Shown here: positions 40,581 through 50,784 of the stretch, piece after piece
How the letters are laid out: every line of letters begins with the position of its first letter
Position numbering within the stretch: the first letter of the stretch is position 1
NCBI GenBank assembly: GCA_922989275.2
Contig: OV277868.1
Location: 15,000,291-15,064,290, forward strand
Source: Gari tellinella
Taxonomy: Eukaryota > Mollusca > Bivalvia > Cardiida > Psammobiidae
Direction: 5' to 3'
Length of the DNA: 64,000 nucleotides
Notes under the pieces: model-generated
The model's database searches: none
Seen by the model: only the letters and a program-made list of their open reading frames with translations
Told to the model about the DNA's origin: nothing
Made by a program: the position numbers and the translations under genes

Positions 40581-41113
40581 GACGATCATGAAAGTCAGTT
40601 TTGTTGAGGACGAAACAATGTGAACATACTACAGGATACAAATCCTATTAGATCTGCAAGAAACTTAGTCAAAATGTTTGTCTCATTATTTTCTAGGTTT
40701 AGCCAAAATAGCGCATTTTTTAAACCTGAAAATTCAGGCACATACGTAATCTAAACATATAAAAAGTAGTAATCCGCGATGATTATGGAGGCAATAACTC
40801 GACTTTTAAAACGGTTTATTGCCATCCGATCAACGACGGAGATTTTCCGTGTTCGTTCGGCTTGCGCCCGGTAAATATTTTTCATAGCTCATTATTAGTG
40901 TTTTCTTCTGACTTGACAGGGTTATTTTTAGATTGGAACATTCTAAAACTTGAAACGGGATGAGTATTCCCTACATCCAGCAAGAAACATTGATAGCTGT
41001 ATTTATTGTGCGCAGTATACAGTAGAGAATACATTTTACTTTCCCGTTTAAGGCCTTTGGCTACCGGAAGTCGGTCTTGCGGGCGAGCGGATATGCGTCT
41101 TGACGACACAGAC
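40581..41113. repeat. segment S, left copy (uninterrupted)
   Basis: A 533-bp segment from GACGATCATGAAAGTCAG to CTTGACGACACAGAC. It is repeated in direct orientation on the far side of the 14.2-kb element as 55312-55528 plus 60916-61229, with only a few differences. It includes the words TACAGTAGAGAATAC..CTTTCCCGTTTAAG, which resemble one terminus of the CAGTGGAGAA element family. A minus-strand ORF of about 77 codons is open in both copies, but it is short and matches no known family. Confidence 0.85.
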
Positions 41114-41115
41114 AT

Positions 41116-41475
41116 TGTAGCGGCCCTATATGTAACTAGGCCCCAAATGTAACTACGCGGCCCTACTTGTAACTAAACGGCCCTAAATATAACTAAACGT
41201 CGAAATGACGTCGAAAAAAAAGTGGCCCTACTTGTAACAAAAAACGGTCCTATATGTAACTCCGGCCCTATATGTAACTACGCGGCCCTAAATGTAACTA
41301 AAACCAATGACTGTAAGTACCAAATATTTAAGATGATATTTGTGTTGGTATAATCATCATCACCACCATCAGCATAATCAACACCATCTTTATTTAAAGT
41401 CCTTGCGTCCACCGGTCCGTCAAAACTTTTGATATGTCACGATAAATCAAGTTCTTTACATATTAAGTATGTACA
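41116..41475 (+). repeat. left TIR of the 14.2-kb element
   Basis: Eight iterations of GGCCCTA(t/a/c)(a/t)TGTAACTA with spacers CG, AA or longer. These are followed by CCAATGACTGTAAGTACC, a CATCATCACCACC stretch, AAAGTCCTTGCGTCCACCGG and ACATATTAAGTATG. Confidence 0.9.
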
Positions 41476-41869
41476 CTTGGTATCTTGAGTGAAACAAACT
41501 TAAAGTGTTGGGATTGAATCTGATCATTATGTCAACAGTTACTTGCCTAGATTTATAAAATAAAATGCAAAACTTAACCATGGTAATCCTAGTAACCTGA
41601 TTTGTTCATAAATCGTCTTTATGTTTTGATAGAAAGTATAGTTGGGTAAACTCGGAATAGACCGTAAAGAGTTATTGCCCCTAATTTGTTATAAAATGCT
41701 TTATTCTCATGTCTTTGGTAATATTTAAGGTTGATTAATATTGACAAGACGCGTTTTAGCTCGAATACTGAAGAAATTAATTATTAATTGATGATCAATT
41801 AATTAGCTCTGAACTTATATTGGCTGACAGATAAGTACACTCTAGCTCTAGAGACTTATTTGCTGACCG

Positions 41870-42075
41870 GTTTTTATTTGATTGGATTTGTTTTTTAATC
41901 ATATCGTGACACCCAGCTAATTATAGGTAGAGGGAGACCCCAGACGCCATCTATAAACTGTTTCAGGCACAAATCGGCAACAGAGTAGAACCACCGACCT
42001 TCCGCAAGCTACACCAAAGGCTTCCCAAAATTAAAAATCCGAATGCCCAGACTGGGATTCGAACTTATCTAACCG
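41870..42075 (-). mobile_element. SINE-like, tRNA-derived repeat (5' truncated)
   Basis: On the minus strand a B box GTTCGAATCCCAG is followed by GGAAGGTCGGTGGTTCTACT, GTCTGGGGTCTCCCTCTACC, AGCTGGGTGTCACGATATGA and AAAAACAAATCC. This order resembles molluscan tRNA-derived SINEs with a conserved central domain (RUDI/Meta-SINE type), from memory. No A box is visible upstream. Confidence 0.55.
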
Positions 42076-42149
42076 GTTTTGAGGATAATTGCTGTCTTCA
42101 CGTATGTTACGAAGACGCATGAACTGTTTTTGTAAATACAGAATAATAG

Positions 42150-42239
42150 AATCAAGCACGGCTTTTGGTAAAGACGGGGAATTCTATACCCGAGGTTTGT
42201 CTGTTCCCAGTCGGAAACGAGCTTTAGCCGTGCTTGATT
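42150..42239. repeat. hairpin with AATCAAGCACGGCT arms
   Basis: AATCAAGCACGGCTTTTGGT pairs with the mirrored GAGCTTTAGCCGTGCTTGATT across a loop of about 55 nt. Confidence 0.75.
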
Positions 42240-43309
42240 ATTTTTCTCGCTTAAAATTACCGTTAAAACGAGTTAATTAAAGGAATTGTAAAGACCTACT
42301 TTTTATCCGAATCACACATTCCATATCCAATAGCAACAAACAGCTGTTTAAAAGTCGCGCTATTTCAGCTTGGCTTTAACATTTATTTGTACACACGTTT
42401 TAAAAAGAAAACATGTCCCATTTTAGATCACAACTCAGAAATACAAACGTTTTTATTGAATCCAAGCGATTTTGAATAGTAAAAGTTATCAAAACGTCCA
42501 TTCCTTTCTTTATATGCGTTCTACTTTCAAGCCATAACAACAACCGACGTCAACGACGTCATATAAGAACGTGACCTTACGCGTATACTCGATCATGTGA
42601 AACAATCAACAACAACAACATAAATTATGGTTTAAACATCGGATCATTGAATTGTCGAAAGCCACAGACAACTGTAGAGTCTACTGTAAAATTATCGGTT
42701 TCATTTCTCTCTATAAACGTAGTTTGTGGTCCATTTAAGTTTTAGGGAATTTCTGTAAGAGTAACGTCCCTTTCCCTTGCTTTTAGCCAATCGGGCGGAA
42801 GGATACCGTACCAGACAAGGTTTGCCGCACTGCTATTTATAGTAACAAAATGTGGTCTAGCACCCCTGAAAAGCGAGAACATATTATATACAGTGGAGAA
42901 TCTGTTATTCTTTCCCGTTTATGCGTACGCATGTGTAAACGATGCGCAAACGATACGCAAACGAAACGATAAACGCGTTTGAGCGTTTATAAGTGGATTT
43001 TGCGTTTATAAGCGGATTTTTCCGTTTGTAAACGCGTTTCAATCGGTATACCTTTGTTACTATCGAGACCGATCAATTATACGAATTACAAAAAATATGA
43101 AAGGTATTTAAATAATTATACTGGGTTTATAGTACCCTTCTTATGGCTACATGTATGCCTAGATAAAACTGTGAGTGTATACAGTATGACCGGGTGTATG
43201 TATATCTAATTGGTGATTGCCAGAGGCCTTGAGCGGATAATGCCTGCTGTGTGTCCGGCTTTACTATCTCCCATATATGGTCATGCTGATGCAGTCACCA
43301 ATAATTGAC

Positions 43310-43470
43310 ATTCTAGTCATGCCTAGTAACTCGGCGTCTGATCTGGATGGAATCATTTATGTAGACCAGGACCTGAGTAACTCGGCGTACGATATTGATC
43401 CAAGCATTGGTTCATATCAAATGATTAGTAACTCGGCGTCTGATCTGGCTCCAATCAATGCTACTGTTGG
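43310..43470. repeat. three spaced copies of a GGATCC-hairpin half
   Basis: AGTAACTCGGCGTCTGATCT then GGATGGAA / GGCTCCAA, and a variant AGTAACTCGGCGTACGATAT, repeat at a 55-60 bp spacing. Further halves occur at 43600, 43725 and 45225. They are right arms of the GCCGAG-tip hairpin without left arms. A small ORF spans them by chance. Confidence 0.75.
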
Positions 43471-43952
43471 AAAATCTTCCCGTCTGAAAATTGCGACACG
43501 TATGCAGTTTGTCAAGATCAAATAAATACTGTTCTTCATCTACGCAAATGCATTTTCTCAATATCGCTCAATTTTATGTGACCTTTGAAAACATTCTATG
43601 TACATGTAGATGAGACGCCGATAAGTTCGCCATCTAATCAAGATCTAAACTGATGTACGTTATAGAACGAATTAATATTTTGATTAAAAAACAGACAGTT
43701 TGGTTCTCCATCATAATGCTGAGTGACTCGGCGTTCCAACGAGATCTTAACTGTTATATTTTATTAGATTAATTAAAATTATATTGATTTCTAGGCAAAC
43801 GGTTTGAATCTATTTCAATTACTTTGGGGGAGTTAGGGGTAAAAATAGTAAAATGTTAAATCGGCAATACATCAGGATCCAAACTGACAGCTTTGATCAA
43901 GTCAAATTAGATCTACTTTATATGATAGATTTACACTAGTGGGGCCATTTCT

Positions 43953-44121
43953 TATAGGAATAAACAACATCTTGTTGACGTTCATGACGGTATGACTACA
44001 TTAGCTTCGCAGGGGGGTCAGTTTCGTAAACGCCCGAAGGGCGTTTTCGTAAAACTTACCCCCCGAAGCTAATGTAGTCATACCGTCATGAGCGGCAAAA
44101 AGATGTTGTTTATTCCTTATA
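43953..44121. mobile_element. 169-bp near-perfect fold-back (ATAGGAATAAACAACATCTT)
   Basis: Arms of about 78 bp include AATAAACAACATCTT, TCATGACGGTATGACTACAT and TAGCTTCG, with the tip AACGCCCGAAGGGCGTT. Unlike the other MITEs, this one is single-copy in the window. Confidence 0.9.
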
Positions 44122-45500
44122 TTTATATTTTCTGTCTTGTCAATTTAAAGTGTTTATTGGCCAGATTTGTTTTTCTGCATACGAATTTATCATATACCGG
44201 TCAAAGAGGTTTGATAGATGTAATGTCGATGTATTAGCCATTCCAGTTTCTAAATATGGTGAGAAAGTAGTCCCAACTACATGTACTCTAACTGTATTAA
44301 AAATTCAGGATTTTTTAAGGTACACTTTCTCTCTGTGAATGGAAAAGCCGTTCAAGGCAAACAAATAACAGTGCAACTTGAATATCTATTGCCAAAGCAC
44401 ATTCTAAAATACAGGTCGCGGTTGTTTTCTTAACCCATTTACACACATAGCAACGCGATGGCAACGACCTATGGATCTGTATCACTCCGCTAGTGTCATA
44501 TGACCGTCGACCAATGGGAGCTTAGTGTTAAGTGACCGATGTAGTCTATTTGAAGAAGTCCACGAATAGCACGGGCGAAATCCGAACTGGCTAAAACCAG
44601 TTTCCAAGTGTAGGTTCATCGGCAGATGACTGCATATTTTTTAATAGGATTACATAAAGACTTTACAGGGTGAATGTAAATATTGTGAAATAAACCTGAC
44701 CATAAAAATGACAAGTTTGGTGGCGGACTATAAATTGTAAAATAGCCCCCACAGACTCGCACCCCTAATTAGGATTATTTTTACTTTGATAAGCCGAAGT
44801 TTTATTACCCCATATCCGGTTGATGACGCAACGAGATGTCGGGTACATACACCACAGAATTATATTATACAAGAATTCCGTGGCTACACGATGAGCAATT
44901 ATTATATTGCTGTTTGACCATGTACAGTTATACTTTACAGATAGATAAAATCTTTATTTATAGCTCATCAATATATTATGTGATTTAATGATTCTTTTGG
45001 ATATGTTGACACTGGAATAATGTCTGAACTTATCAGGTATGCGTTTAGATGATTTTATTATAATTTTAGATTAGTCTTGTTATAACCTATCACTCTATAA
45101 ACTCCAAAAGAATGGACCTAACAGGGTCTACACAGTTTCAAGTCCATGTATAGAATTTAGTACAAATGTGTGAGTGTAACAACATATATGTGTAAGAAAT
45201 CAGAATGTGCACAATTTGATCATAGTAACTCGGCATCTGATCTGGATCCAAACATTGATGCGAAGCAGATGCTCAGTAATTTAACAACTGATCTGAATCC
45301 AAGCAATTAACAAATCTTTCGGTTGGAACAAAAAGCACCACCATATTTTTAAACGAAACACAGATAGTCGAATTTAACGATCGATCGCTTTAGAAAACAA
45401 AATCCGCACAACTTATAACTAGATATAAGACTTTTTTAAAGTACAGAATGAGAAAGAACCTTTATTTCGTTGTTTAAGCATAAAAAATGACCTGCGCAAC
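44122..45500. other. interior of the TA-flanked element; no gene recognised
   Basis: AT-rich, apart from a GGATCC-hairpin half at about 45225. No ORF resembling a transposase. Confidence 0.4.
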
Positions 45501-45789
45501 GATAAATTGACTATTGACTTATAAGTGCGTTTAAACGCACTTACAAACGCACTTATAAGTTAATAGATGAACGCGTTTACTAAACGCGTTTACTAAACGC
45601 GTTTAAAACGCACTTAGTGGGAAAGAATAACAGTTTCTCCACTGTAGGTGACCTGGACTCTGATTGACAGACGGATAATCCACAATATTATATTATCGAA
45701 ACGGGAACGGTCTAGCTTATTTCAGCTTGATAGGTCCATCAATCGGACACAAACTTACCACTAGGATTTATTGTCAAAGGTGTTATATG

Positions 45790-45875
45790 TATATATAGAG
45801 TTTTGTAACCACTAGAAACTGTTAAGTTTACGTGAAATAAAATGCTGTTCTCTTCTGTTCTGTTCTGTATTATAG
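45790..45875 (+). mobile_element. non-LTR retrotransposon 3' end with TTCTG tail
   Basis: AACTGTTAAGTTTACGTGAAA, then TAAAATGCTG and TTCTCTTCTGTTCTGTTCTG. This is a polyadenylation-like signal with a simple-repeat tail and no recognisable coding part. Confidence 0.5.
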
Positions 45876-46035
45876 CGACTGAATTTGATATTTGCTATGT
45901 TGACTTAAGTTAACAAGACGGATCAATACTGCTGGATGAGTATGCACATACTTATCAGGTGATATAGGCCCTGATCATCTTTAGAAGCTGTATGTATCAA
46001 CAATTTTTTTTATATTTCTTAAATGACCTTATATT

Positions 46036-46277
46036 AACCCATTACAACATAAATATACTCGTTTACGCCTTAAATTTATTCCTCCACTTAAGGAAATCGT
46101 TCCACTTGATACAGTTATGAATATGAACTATAAGACATATTTTCTACAGCGTAGAAGAAAGAAACTTAAAGCTGGCTGAAATAAAGCAGAATTCACCTTA
46201 AGACGCATTCTGCTTTATTTCCAATCTGCTTTAAGTGATCACCTTCCTTAAAAACTAAAATTAGACTATGGGGTTAA
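46036..46277. mobile_element. AAAGCAG-family MITE, full length
   Basis: TTAACCCATTACAACATAAAT at the left and GACTATGGGGTTAA at the right mark both ends. Between them are the family's ATACAGTTATGAATATGAAC segment and the palindrome AAAGCAGAATTC..GCATTCTGCTTT. At 242 bp this is the best whole copy in the window. Confidence 0.85.
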
Positions 46278-46434
46278 AGGCAAATATGGATAAAACTGAC
46301 TTCCTCAATCCTGTCAATGACTCGTATCCTGATTAGATACCGAATTACAAAGCTTCTCATCCCGCTCAAACCTGTTACATTCTGTAAATACATCCAGTGT
46401 TAGGGAGGTCCACGGGTTACCTAAAATGTGTCAA

Positions 46435-46916
46435 CTGCATTCTCTCTTTATCTATCTCTCTCTCTATATATATCTCTCTTTATCTGTCTATCTGTCTCTC
46501 TCTATAATAATATATATCCTGTTCTTGTCTTCCTGTCTGTCTCTCTCTCTCTCTCTGTCTTTTTTTATGTCTCTGTCTCTATGTTTCTATCTCTGTTTAT
46601 CTGTGTGTATCTTTCTCTCTCTCTGTCTCTATCTATCTGTCTGTATGTGTGTCTGTGTCTATGTCTCTCTTAGTCTCCATATATCTCTCGCTGGCTCTCT
46701 CGCTCTCTGCCTGTCAACATCTCTGTCTGTCTCATTATCTGTCTCGTTGTCTCTGTCTGTCTCTGACTGTCTATCTCTATGTCTGTCTACTGCCTGTCTT
46801 TGTTTCTGTGTCTCTGTCTGTTTTTCTCTCTGTCTTTCTGTATGTCTCTGTGTCTCCCAATGTCTGTCTATGTCTCTATGTCTGGCTCTGTCGTTCTGTA
46901 TTGCTGTCTCTCTCCC
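46435..46916. repeat. TCTG/TCTC microsatellite, left part
   Basis: About 480 bp of CTGTCTCTCTATCT-type pyrimidine-rich repeats. The right part is at 49335-49640, on the other side of an inserted element. Long open frames here are low-complexity artefacts. Confidence 0.95.
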
Positions 46917-47067
46917 TATAGACGATTCTATTTTCGATAATTAGACGGCCGCCATTATGAGTCACGTGACCTAGCCGCCATTAATAAGCTGCACTTTAGG
47001 CAGACGGAGAGTGAATCAGTTAATATAGCGTATAGTGACACAATCTCTAGTAATATATCATTTCTTT

Positions 47068-47130
47068 CATGTATTCATGTGAAAACATGTACTGAGCGAA
47101 ATAAAGAATTTGAATTTGAATTTGAATTTT
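47068..47130 (+). mobile_element. LINE/SINE 3' end with (TTTGAA)n tail (copy 2)
   Basis: TCATGTATTCATGTGAAAAC, TGTACTGAGCGAAATAAAGA and TTTGAATTTGAATTTGAAT are identical to the 3' end at 32750-32812. The sequences upstream are unrelated. Confidence 0.75.
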
Positions 47131-47757
47131 TCGAAATTAAGTTCGCTTTAGACAAACTGTTTCTTCTGTTAGAGACAATAATGCTAAGAATTAGAGTAAT
47201 TTTTATGTCGACTGATATAATAATAATTGGTCATTTACAAAACAATGATCCCGCCGCCTCCATCTTATGCAATGAAAACGACTGACCGAACTTGTTAAAA
47301 ATAATCAATTACACAGCCTTTTCCCCCGATATTATTGTAGATCTAGTTCTTTATTCAACATCTCCGGAATGTCGAATTAAGTAATGTCTTTTAGTTCGGT
47401 ATTTCTGACTGAGCTCCAAAAATGTTGTTTGTAAAGTACACATTCGTTTCAAAATCGTTTCTCTTAAATAAAGCGGTAGCCATAATTTCATAAATTCGGG
47501 TCATTGTTGGCTCGGTGACAAAAGTTACATCACTGTGCATGTAGGTCATTTAATTACCAACAGATGTGCAATATTTCCGGTTGATTGGTTTACCCTTCGA
47601 GCAGGGGGTAGATTGCGTAAGACACCCGCAGTTTCATTACCCGCTAGTAAAATATCCCATGTATCATAGATAAGACGCATATAGCTCTGTTGGTTTAAAG
47701 TAAAACTGAAATTCTTTTATAGAAAATATCACCATAGGATTTCAATTTAATCTGCAC
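47131..47757. other. no feature recognised
   Basis: Non-coding interior of the 46917-49334 element. Confidence 0.4.
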
Positions 47758-47812
47758 ACAGTTTGGATCCAGATCAGACCCCGATAACATGGGCGTCTGA
47801 TCTGGTTAAATA
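47758..47812. mobile_element. hairpin MITE, GGATCC-type
   Basis: ACAGTTTGGATCCAGATCAG, ACCCCGATAACATGGGCGT and CTGATCTGGTTAAATACTG form an imperfect hairpin. Confidence 0.75.
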
Positions 47813-48238
47813 CTGCGCTTGATACTTGTATAAGTGTTGCTTTCCTATTCACCGTTAGAGTGTTAATCGCTACATGAGTAACACGAACAGTGTGAATCCA
47901 GATCAATCGGATGCAAAGTAATTGGAGTAGTGTTCTGGATACAGACTTCAAATAACTTCATTCGACAGCATTGTGGATCCAGATAAAAAAAACGGACCAA
48001 GTTATTTAGCATATGATCTGAATTAGATAAGTAATTAAAGATTTCATACGACCCCTATCAAGTTTGTAAGCCACCAGAGATGTATGTTAGCAAATCATAA
48101 AGATCTAATTCTAATCAGTGATTAGGTTGATGATTTCTATTGTCACCTCTAACTTTCATTCATGTTTACATTCAACAGTAAAACTTTTGAGTTATTTTGA
48201 TATTTTGCCTGCCGATCCAGACTCCACACTTATATTTG

Positions 48239-48299
48239 CAAACAGCTTGGAACATAATCAGACACCACGTAACGCGGCGTCTGATCTGGATCCAAACTT
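48239..48299. mobile_element. hairpin MITE, GCCGCG-tip subtype
   Basis: GCAAACAGCTTGGAACATAA, ACACCACGTAACGCGGCGT and CTGATCTGGATCCAAACTT. Confidence 0.85.
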
Positions 48300-48562
48300 T
48301 TTTACACTAATATTCAGATTTTATTCCGTTTAAAAAAGTAAATTATTATAGTGAGGCTTAAATTCTGCTGAAAATATTTCGTATGAATTAATATATAAAA
48401 TTAAAAAAGTATTCCGTATCATTAAACTTATAAAGTAGGTCACCCCTGAATCTTCAAATGAGCATTTTCAGCCCCTGTTTGACAATGTCTAGTTTGTTTT
48501 TGTTGTTTTGGGGGTTTTCTTTTGTGTTATATTTTTATTCGCCAATATTGTTATCAGTGCAG

Positions 48563-48600
48563 ACCACGAATGAATAAGCACGTGCTTATTCATTCGTGGT
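48563..48600. repeat. perfect 38-nt palindrome
   Basis: ACCACGAATGAATAAGCAC is followed at once by its exact reverse complement, with CACGTG at the centre. Flanking AGTGCAG / CTTGCACT words extend the symmetry imperfectly. Confidence 0.95.
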
Positions 48601-48830
48601 GCAGACCTTGCACTGATTCCTATATTCAGCTTGATTGGTGTTAACAAGATGAAAGCAAATCAGAATGTTTATATAAGAGTTTAAAGCTGTACTTTCATTT
48701 TGCTTTAAAAATATGTAATCAAGACCATCACAAGATATCTAACAAATTGTCAAGCGTAACGGACCCTAGAACAGTAGACAGAACGAGTTTCGACAAGATC
48801 AACACCTTCACTGCCATGCCGTCATCTGCT

Positions 48831-49024
48831 TTAACCCTTTTCTCTATCGAGATTCGATAGAATCTACCAATTTTTACGCATTTACGAAATACTTTCTATA
48901 TCACTGCAGATGATTGCTTAAAGCAGAATGCGACTTTAGTCCGTAAGTCGCAGTCTGCATTACACCGAATCTGCTTTAAGTGGTCATCTGTCTTCAAAAC
49001 TAGAAACAGGCTATGAGTAAAGGA
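48831..49024. mobile_element. AAAGCAG-family MITE
   Basis: TTTAACCCTTTTCTC, TTGCTTAAAGCAGAATGCGA, CGCAGTCTGCATTAC and TGGTCATCTGTCTTCAAAAC, with the right terminus TATGAGTAAAGG. Confidence 0.7.
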
Positions 49025-49114
49025 TTATAACAAGTGTCGTTTGCTTCTATATTTCTCACTTTGAACGTTCTAGGAAAGCTTTAACTGGTTACTTAAATAG
49101 AGCTTATGAGTGTG

Positions 49115-49177
49115 AAACTGTTCGGTTCCTGATCAGGAGCCGAGCTATGCGTCTGATCTGGGTTCAAACTGTTTGCA
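49115..49177. mobile_element. hairpin MITE, worn copy
   Basis: GAAACTGTTCGGTTCCTGAT, AGGAGCCGAGCTATGCGT and CTGATCTGGGTTCAAACTG. Confidence 0.75.
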
Positions 49178-49334
49178 AATAACATTTGTATAGATCTATT
49201 CAGGGTAAAGCGGTAATGATTGACCCTTTATCGATTTAGTTCGTTATGCAGCGTTTTAATGGCGGACGGAGATATTGAAGAGTAGTTATCAGGGGAGGTA
49301 AATCATGCAAAACTTTTAAATAGAATCGTCTATA

Positions 49335-49640
49335 CTCTCTCTCTCTTTATTTGTCTCTATATCTCTCCGTCGTTCTCTCTCATTCAGTGTTTGTTTTTTG
49401 GTTCTCTCTGTCTCTCTGTGTCCGTCTCTCTGTCTGTCTATATACCCGGTATATGTCTCTCTTTCTCTGTTTGTTTTTACTGTCTCTCTCTCTCTGTTTC
49501 TACACCACTTTCCGTCTCTGATTGTCTCTGTCTGTTTCTCTCTCTGTATATATCTCTGTGTCTGTCTCTAACTGTCTGTCTGTCTCTCTTCCTGTCTCTG
49601 TATCCGTATATCTGTCATTGTCTCTGTCTCTGGTATGGGG
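49335..49640. repeat. TCTG/TCTC microsatellite, right part
   Basis: Same composition as 46435-46916, which it presumably continued before the 2.4-kb insertion. Next to it, TGGGGACATGT and ACGTGTCCCCA (49636-49702) form a small inverted repeat. Confidence 0.95.
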
Positions 49641-49702
49641 ACATGTACACAGGCATCCTTAATAATCTCAGAGAGAATGTCGTTTGCGGACGTGTCCCCA
49701 CT

Positions 49703-50784
49703 TCTATACGGGAAACAGAAGAGAACAGTATGCTGTTTTGTTAACCCTTAACCGGATAAACACATAAATGTATTTTTAATTCCCTATGAAAAAAAATATA
49801 ATCCACCTTAAAAAAATCATGAATTCGCAACATAAATAGTTCCTTTATCCTCGCAGATAAAGGAGCGTTCTGCGGATGGAAACCGGATGAACGGACTGAC
49901 AAACTTTAAATAGTATCTCTCTGCCTTTCGGGGAGGGGGGTAATAATAATGGCAATCATCATCATTGTTATTTTTGTTATGCAAATCAGCATCACAATCA
50001 TAACCATATTCACAATCATCATCATCATTATCAGCATCGTAAGGTTCTTAGGTTTAGATGCAAATAAAAGACACAAAACCTTAATGCCATTTGCATGTTT
50101 TATTGAACTTACTTAAATTTGTCAAACACTATGCACTACTATCAGCAGTCTCTATTTGGCCACTTGCTAGTCATACAAGGAGTGTTTCATAATAAATGCA
50201 ACTTGATCAAAAACTTTAATAATATAAGCGCCAAATGCATGTTTGACAAATCATTAGAAAGAGCAATTCATTGCATACACCATGGTATAATGCACGGTAA
50301 CATAACATAACTAGATAAGTCGCCACACTGACTAACTGACCCTAAGTCAAGGTCACTGGACCATTTTGGTTTATTAATGAGGTAAATTATCGAACTAATA
50401 TTGATACTATCATTCCTATATTGAAATAATTTTATGAAACTTTCGGTCAAATAAAATCAGATAACTATGCACATCCTACGCAGTTTAAGAATATATCATT
50501 TTATAGAATGACAAAAATATATCTAGTGTTTAACTCGTACTGAAAATATCATAAAAATAACACTCCTGTTATGTTCAAGAGTGAAACACATTTTGTTATA
50601 TCAAATCAGGCTGTAATTGAAGCAATTCGGATCAAGAAAACTTTCATAATGTTTGAAAATCCATGTCATTTTCTTTCAGTAGCAAAATTAGACCTATCAC
50701 AAATGGTGATTCATACCAAAAGTAGTGTCTTGTGTAAACTTAAGTGCCCCCTAACTTGGAATAAAATTACAAAGGACAACAACA
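49703..50784. other. lead-in to the satellite array; no gene recognised
   Basis: Includes an ATCATCATCATTATCAGCATC stretch at about 49950-50040. Short ORFs without homology continue up to the first recognisable satellite monomer. Confidence 0.4.

Larger units (their letters stand above)
42891..45644. mobile_element. 2.75-kb TA-flanked element, CAGTGGAGAA termini
   Basis: TA + CAGTGGAGAATCTGTTATTC then TTTCCC on the left. On the right, inverted, TA + CAGTGGAGAAACTGTTATTC then TTTCCC. The TA duplication and CAGT ends are those of Tc1/mariner-type elements. Subterminal zones on both sides are dense in AAACGCGTTT/AAACGCACTT words. No transposase ORF is present, so it is non-autonomous or a host of later insertions. 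A 250-bp relative lies at 62418-62667. Confidence 0.8.
46917..49334. mobile_element. 2.4-kb element inserted in the microsatellite
   Basis: TATAGACGATTCTATTT on the left and its exact inverse AAATAGAATCGTCTATA on the right sit precisely at the borders of TCTC-rich sequence. Just inside, GACGGCCGCCATTA (left) and, inverted, CCGTCCGCCATTAAAACG (right) extend the imperfect TIR to about 80-100 bp. No ORF with homology. It carries nested MITEs (47758, 48239, 48831, 49115) and a LINE 3' end. Confidence 0.75.

Noticed and set aside
40882..41115. 77-codon minus-strand ORF present in both S copies
   Set aside because: Conservation is explained by the recent duplication of S. There is no homology, and the frame is interrupted at the S border.
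46426..46944. 172-codon open frame rich in Leu/Ser/Cys
   Set aside because: It is a translation of the TCTG/TCTC microsatellite; all three frames are open and low-complexity.
49391..49744. 117-codon open frame
   Set aside because: Again a frame through the pyrimidine microsatellite, ending in non-homologous sequence.
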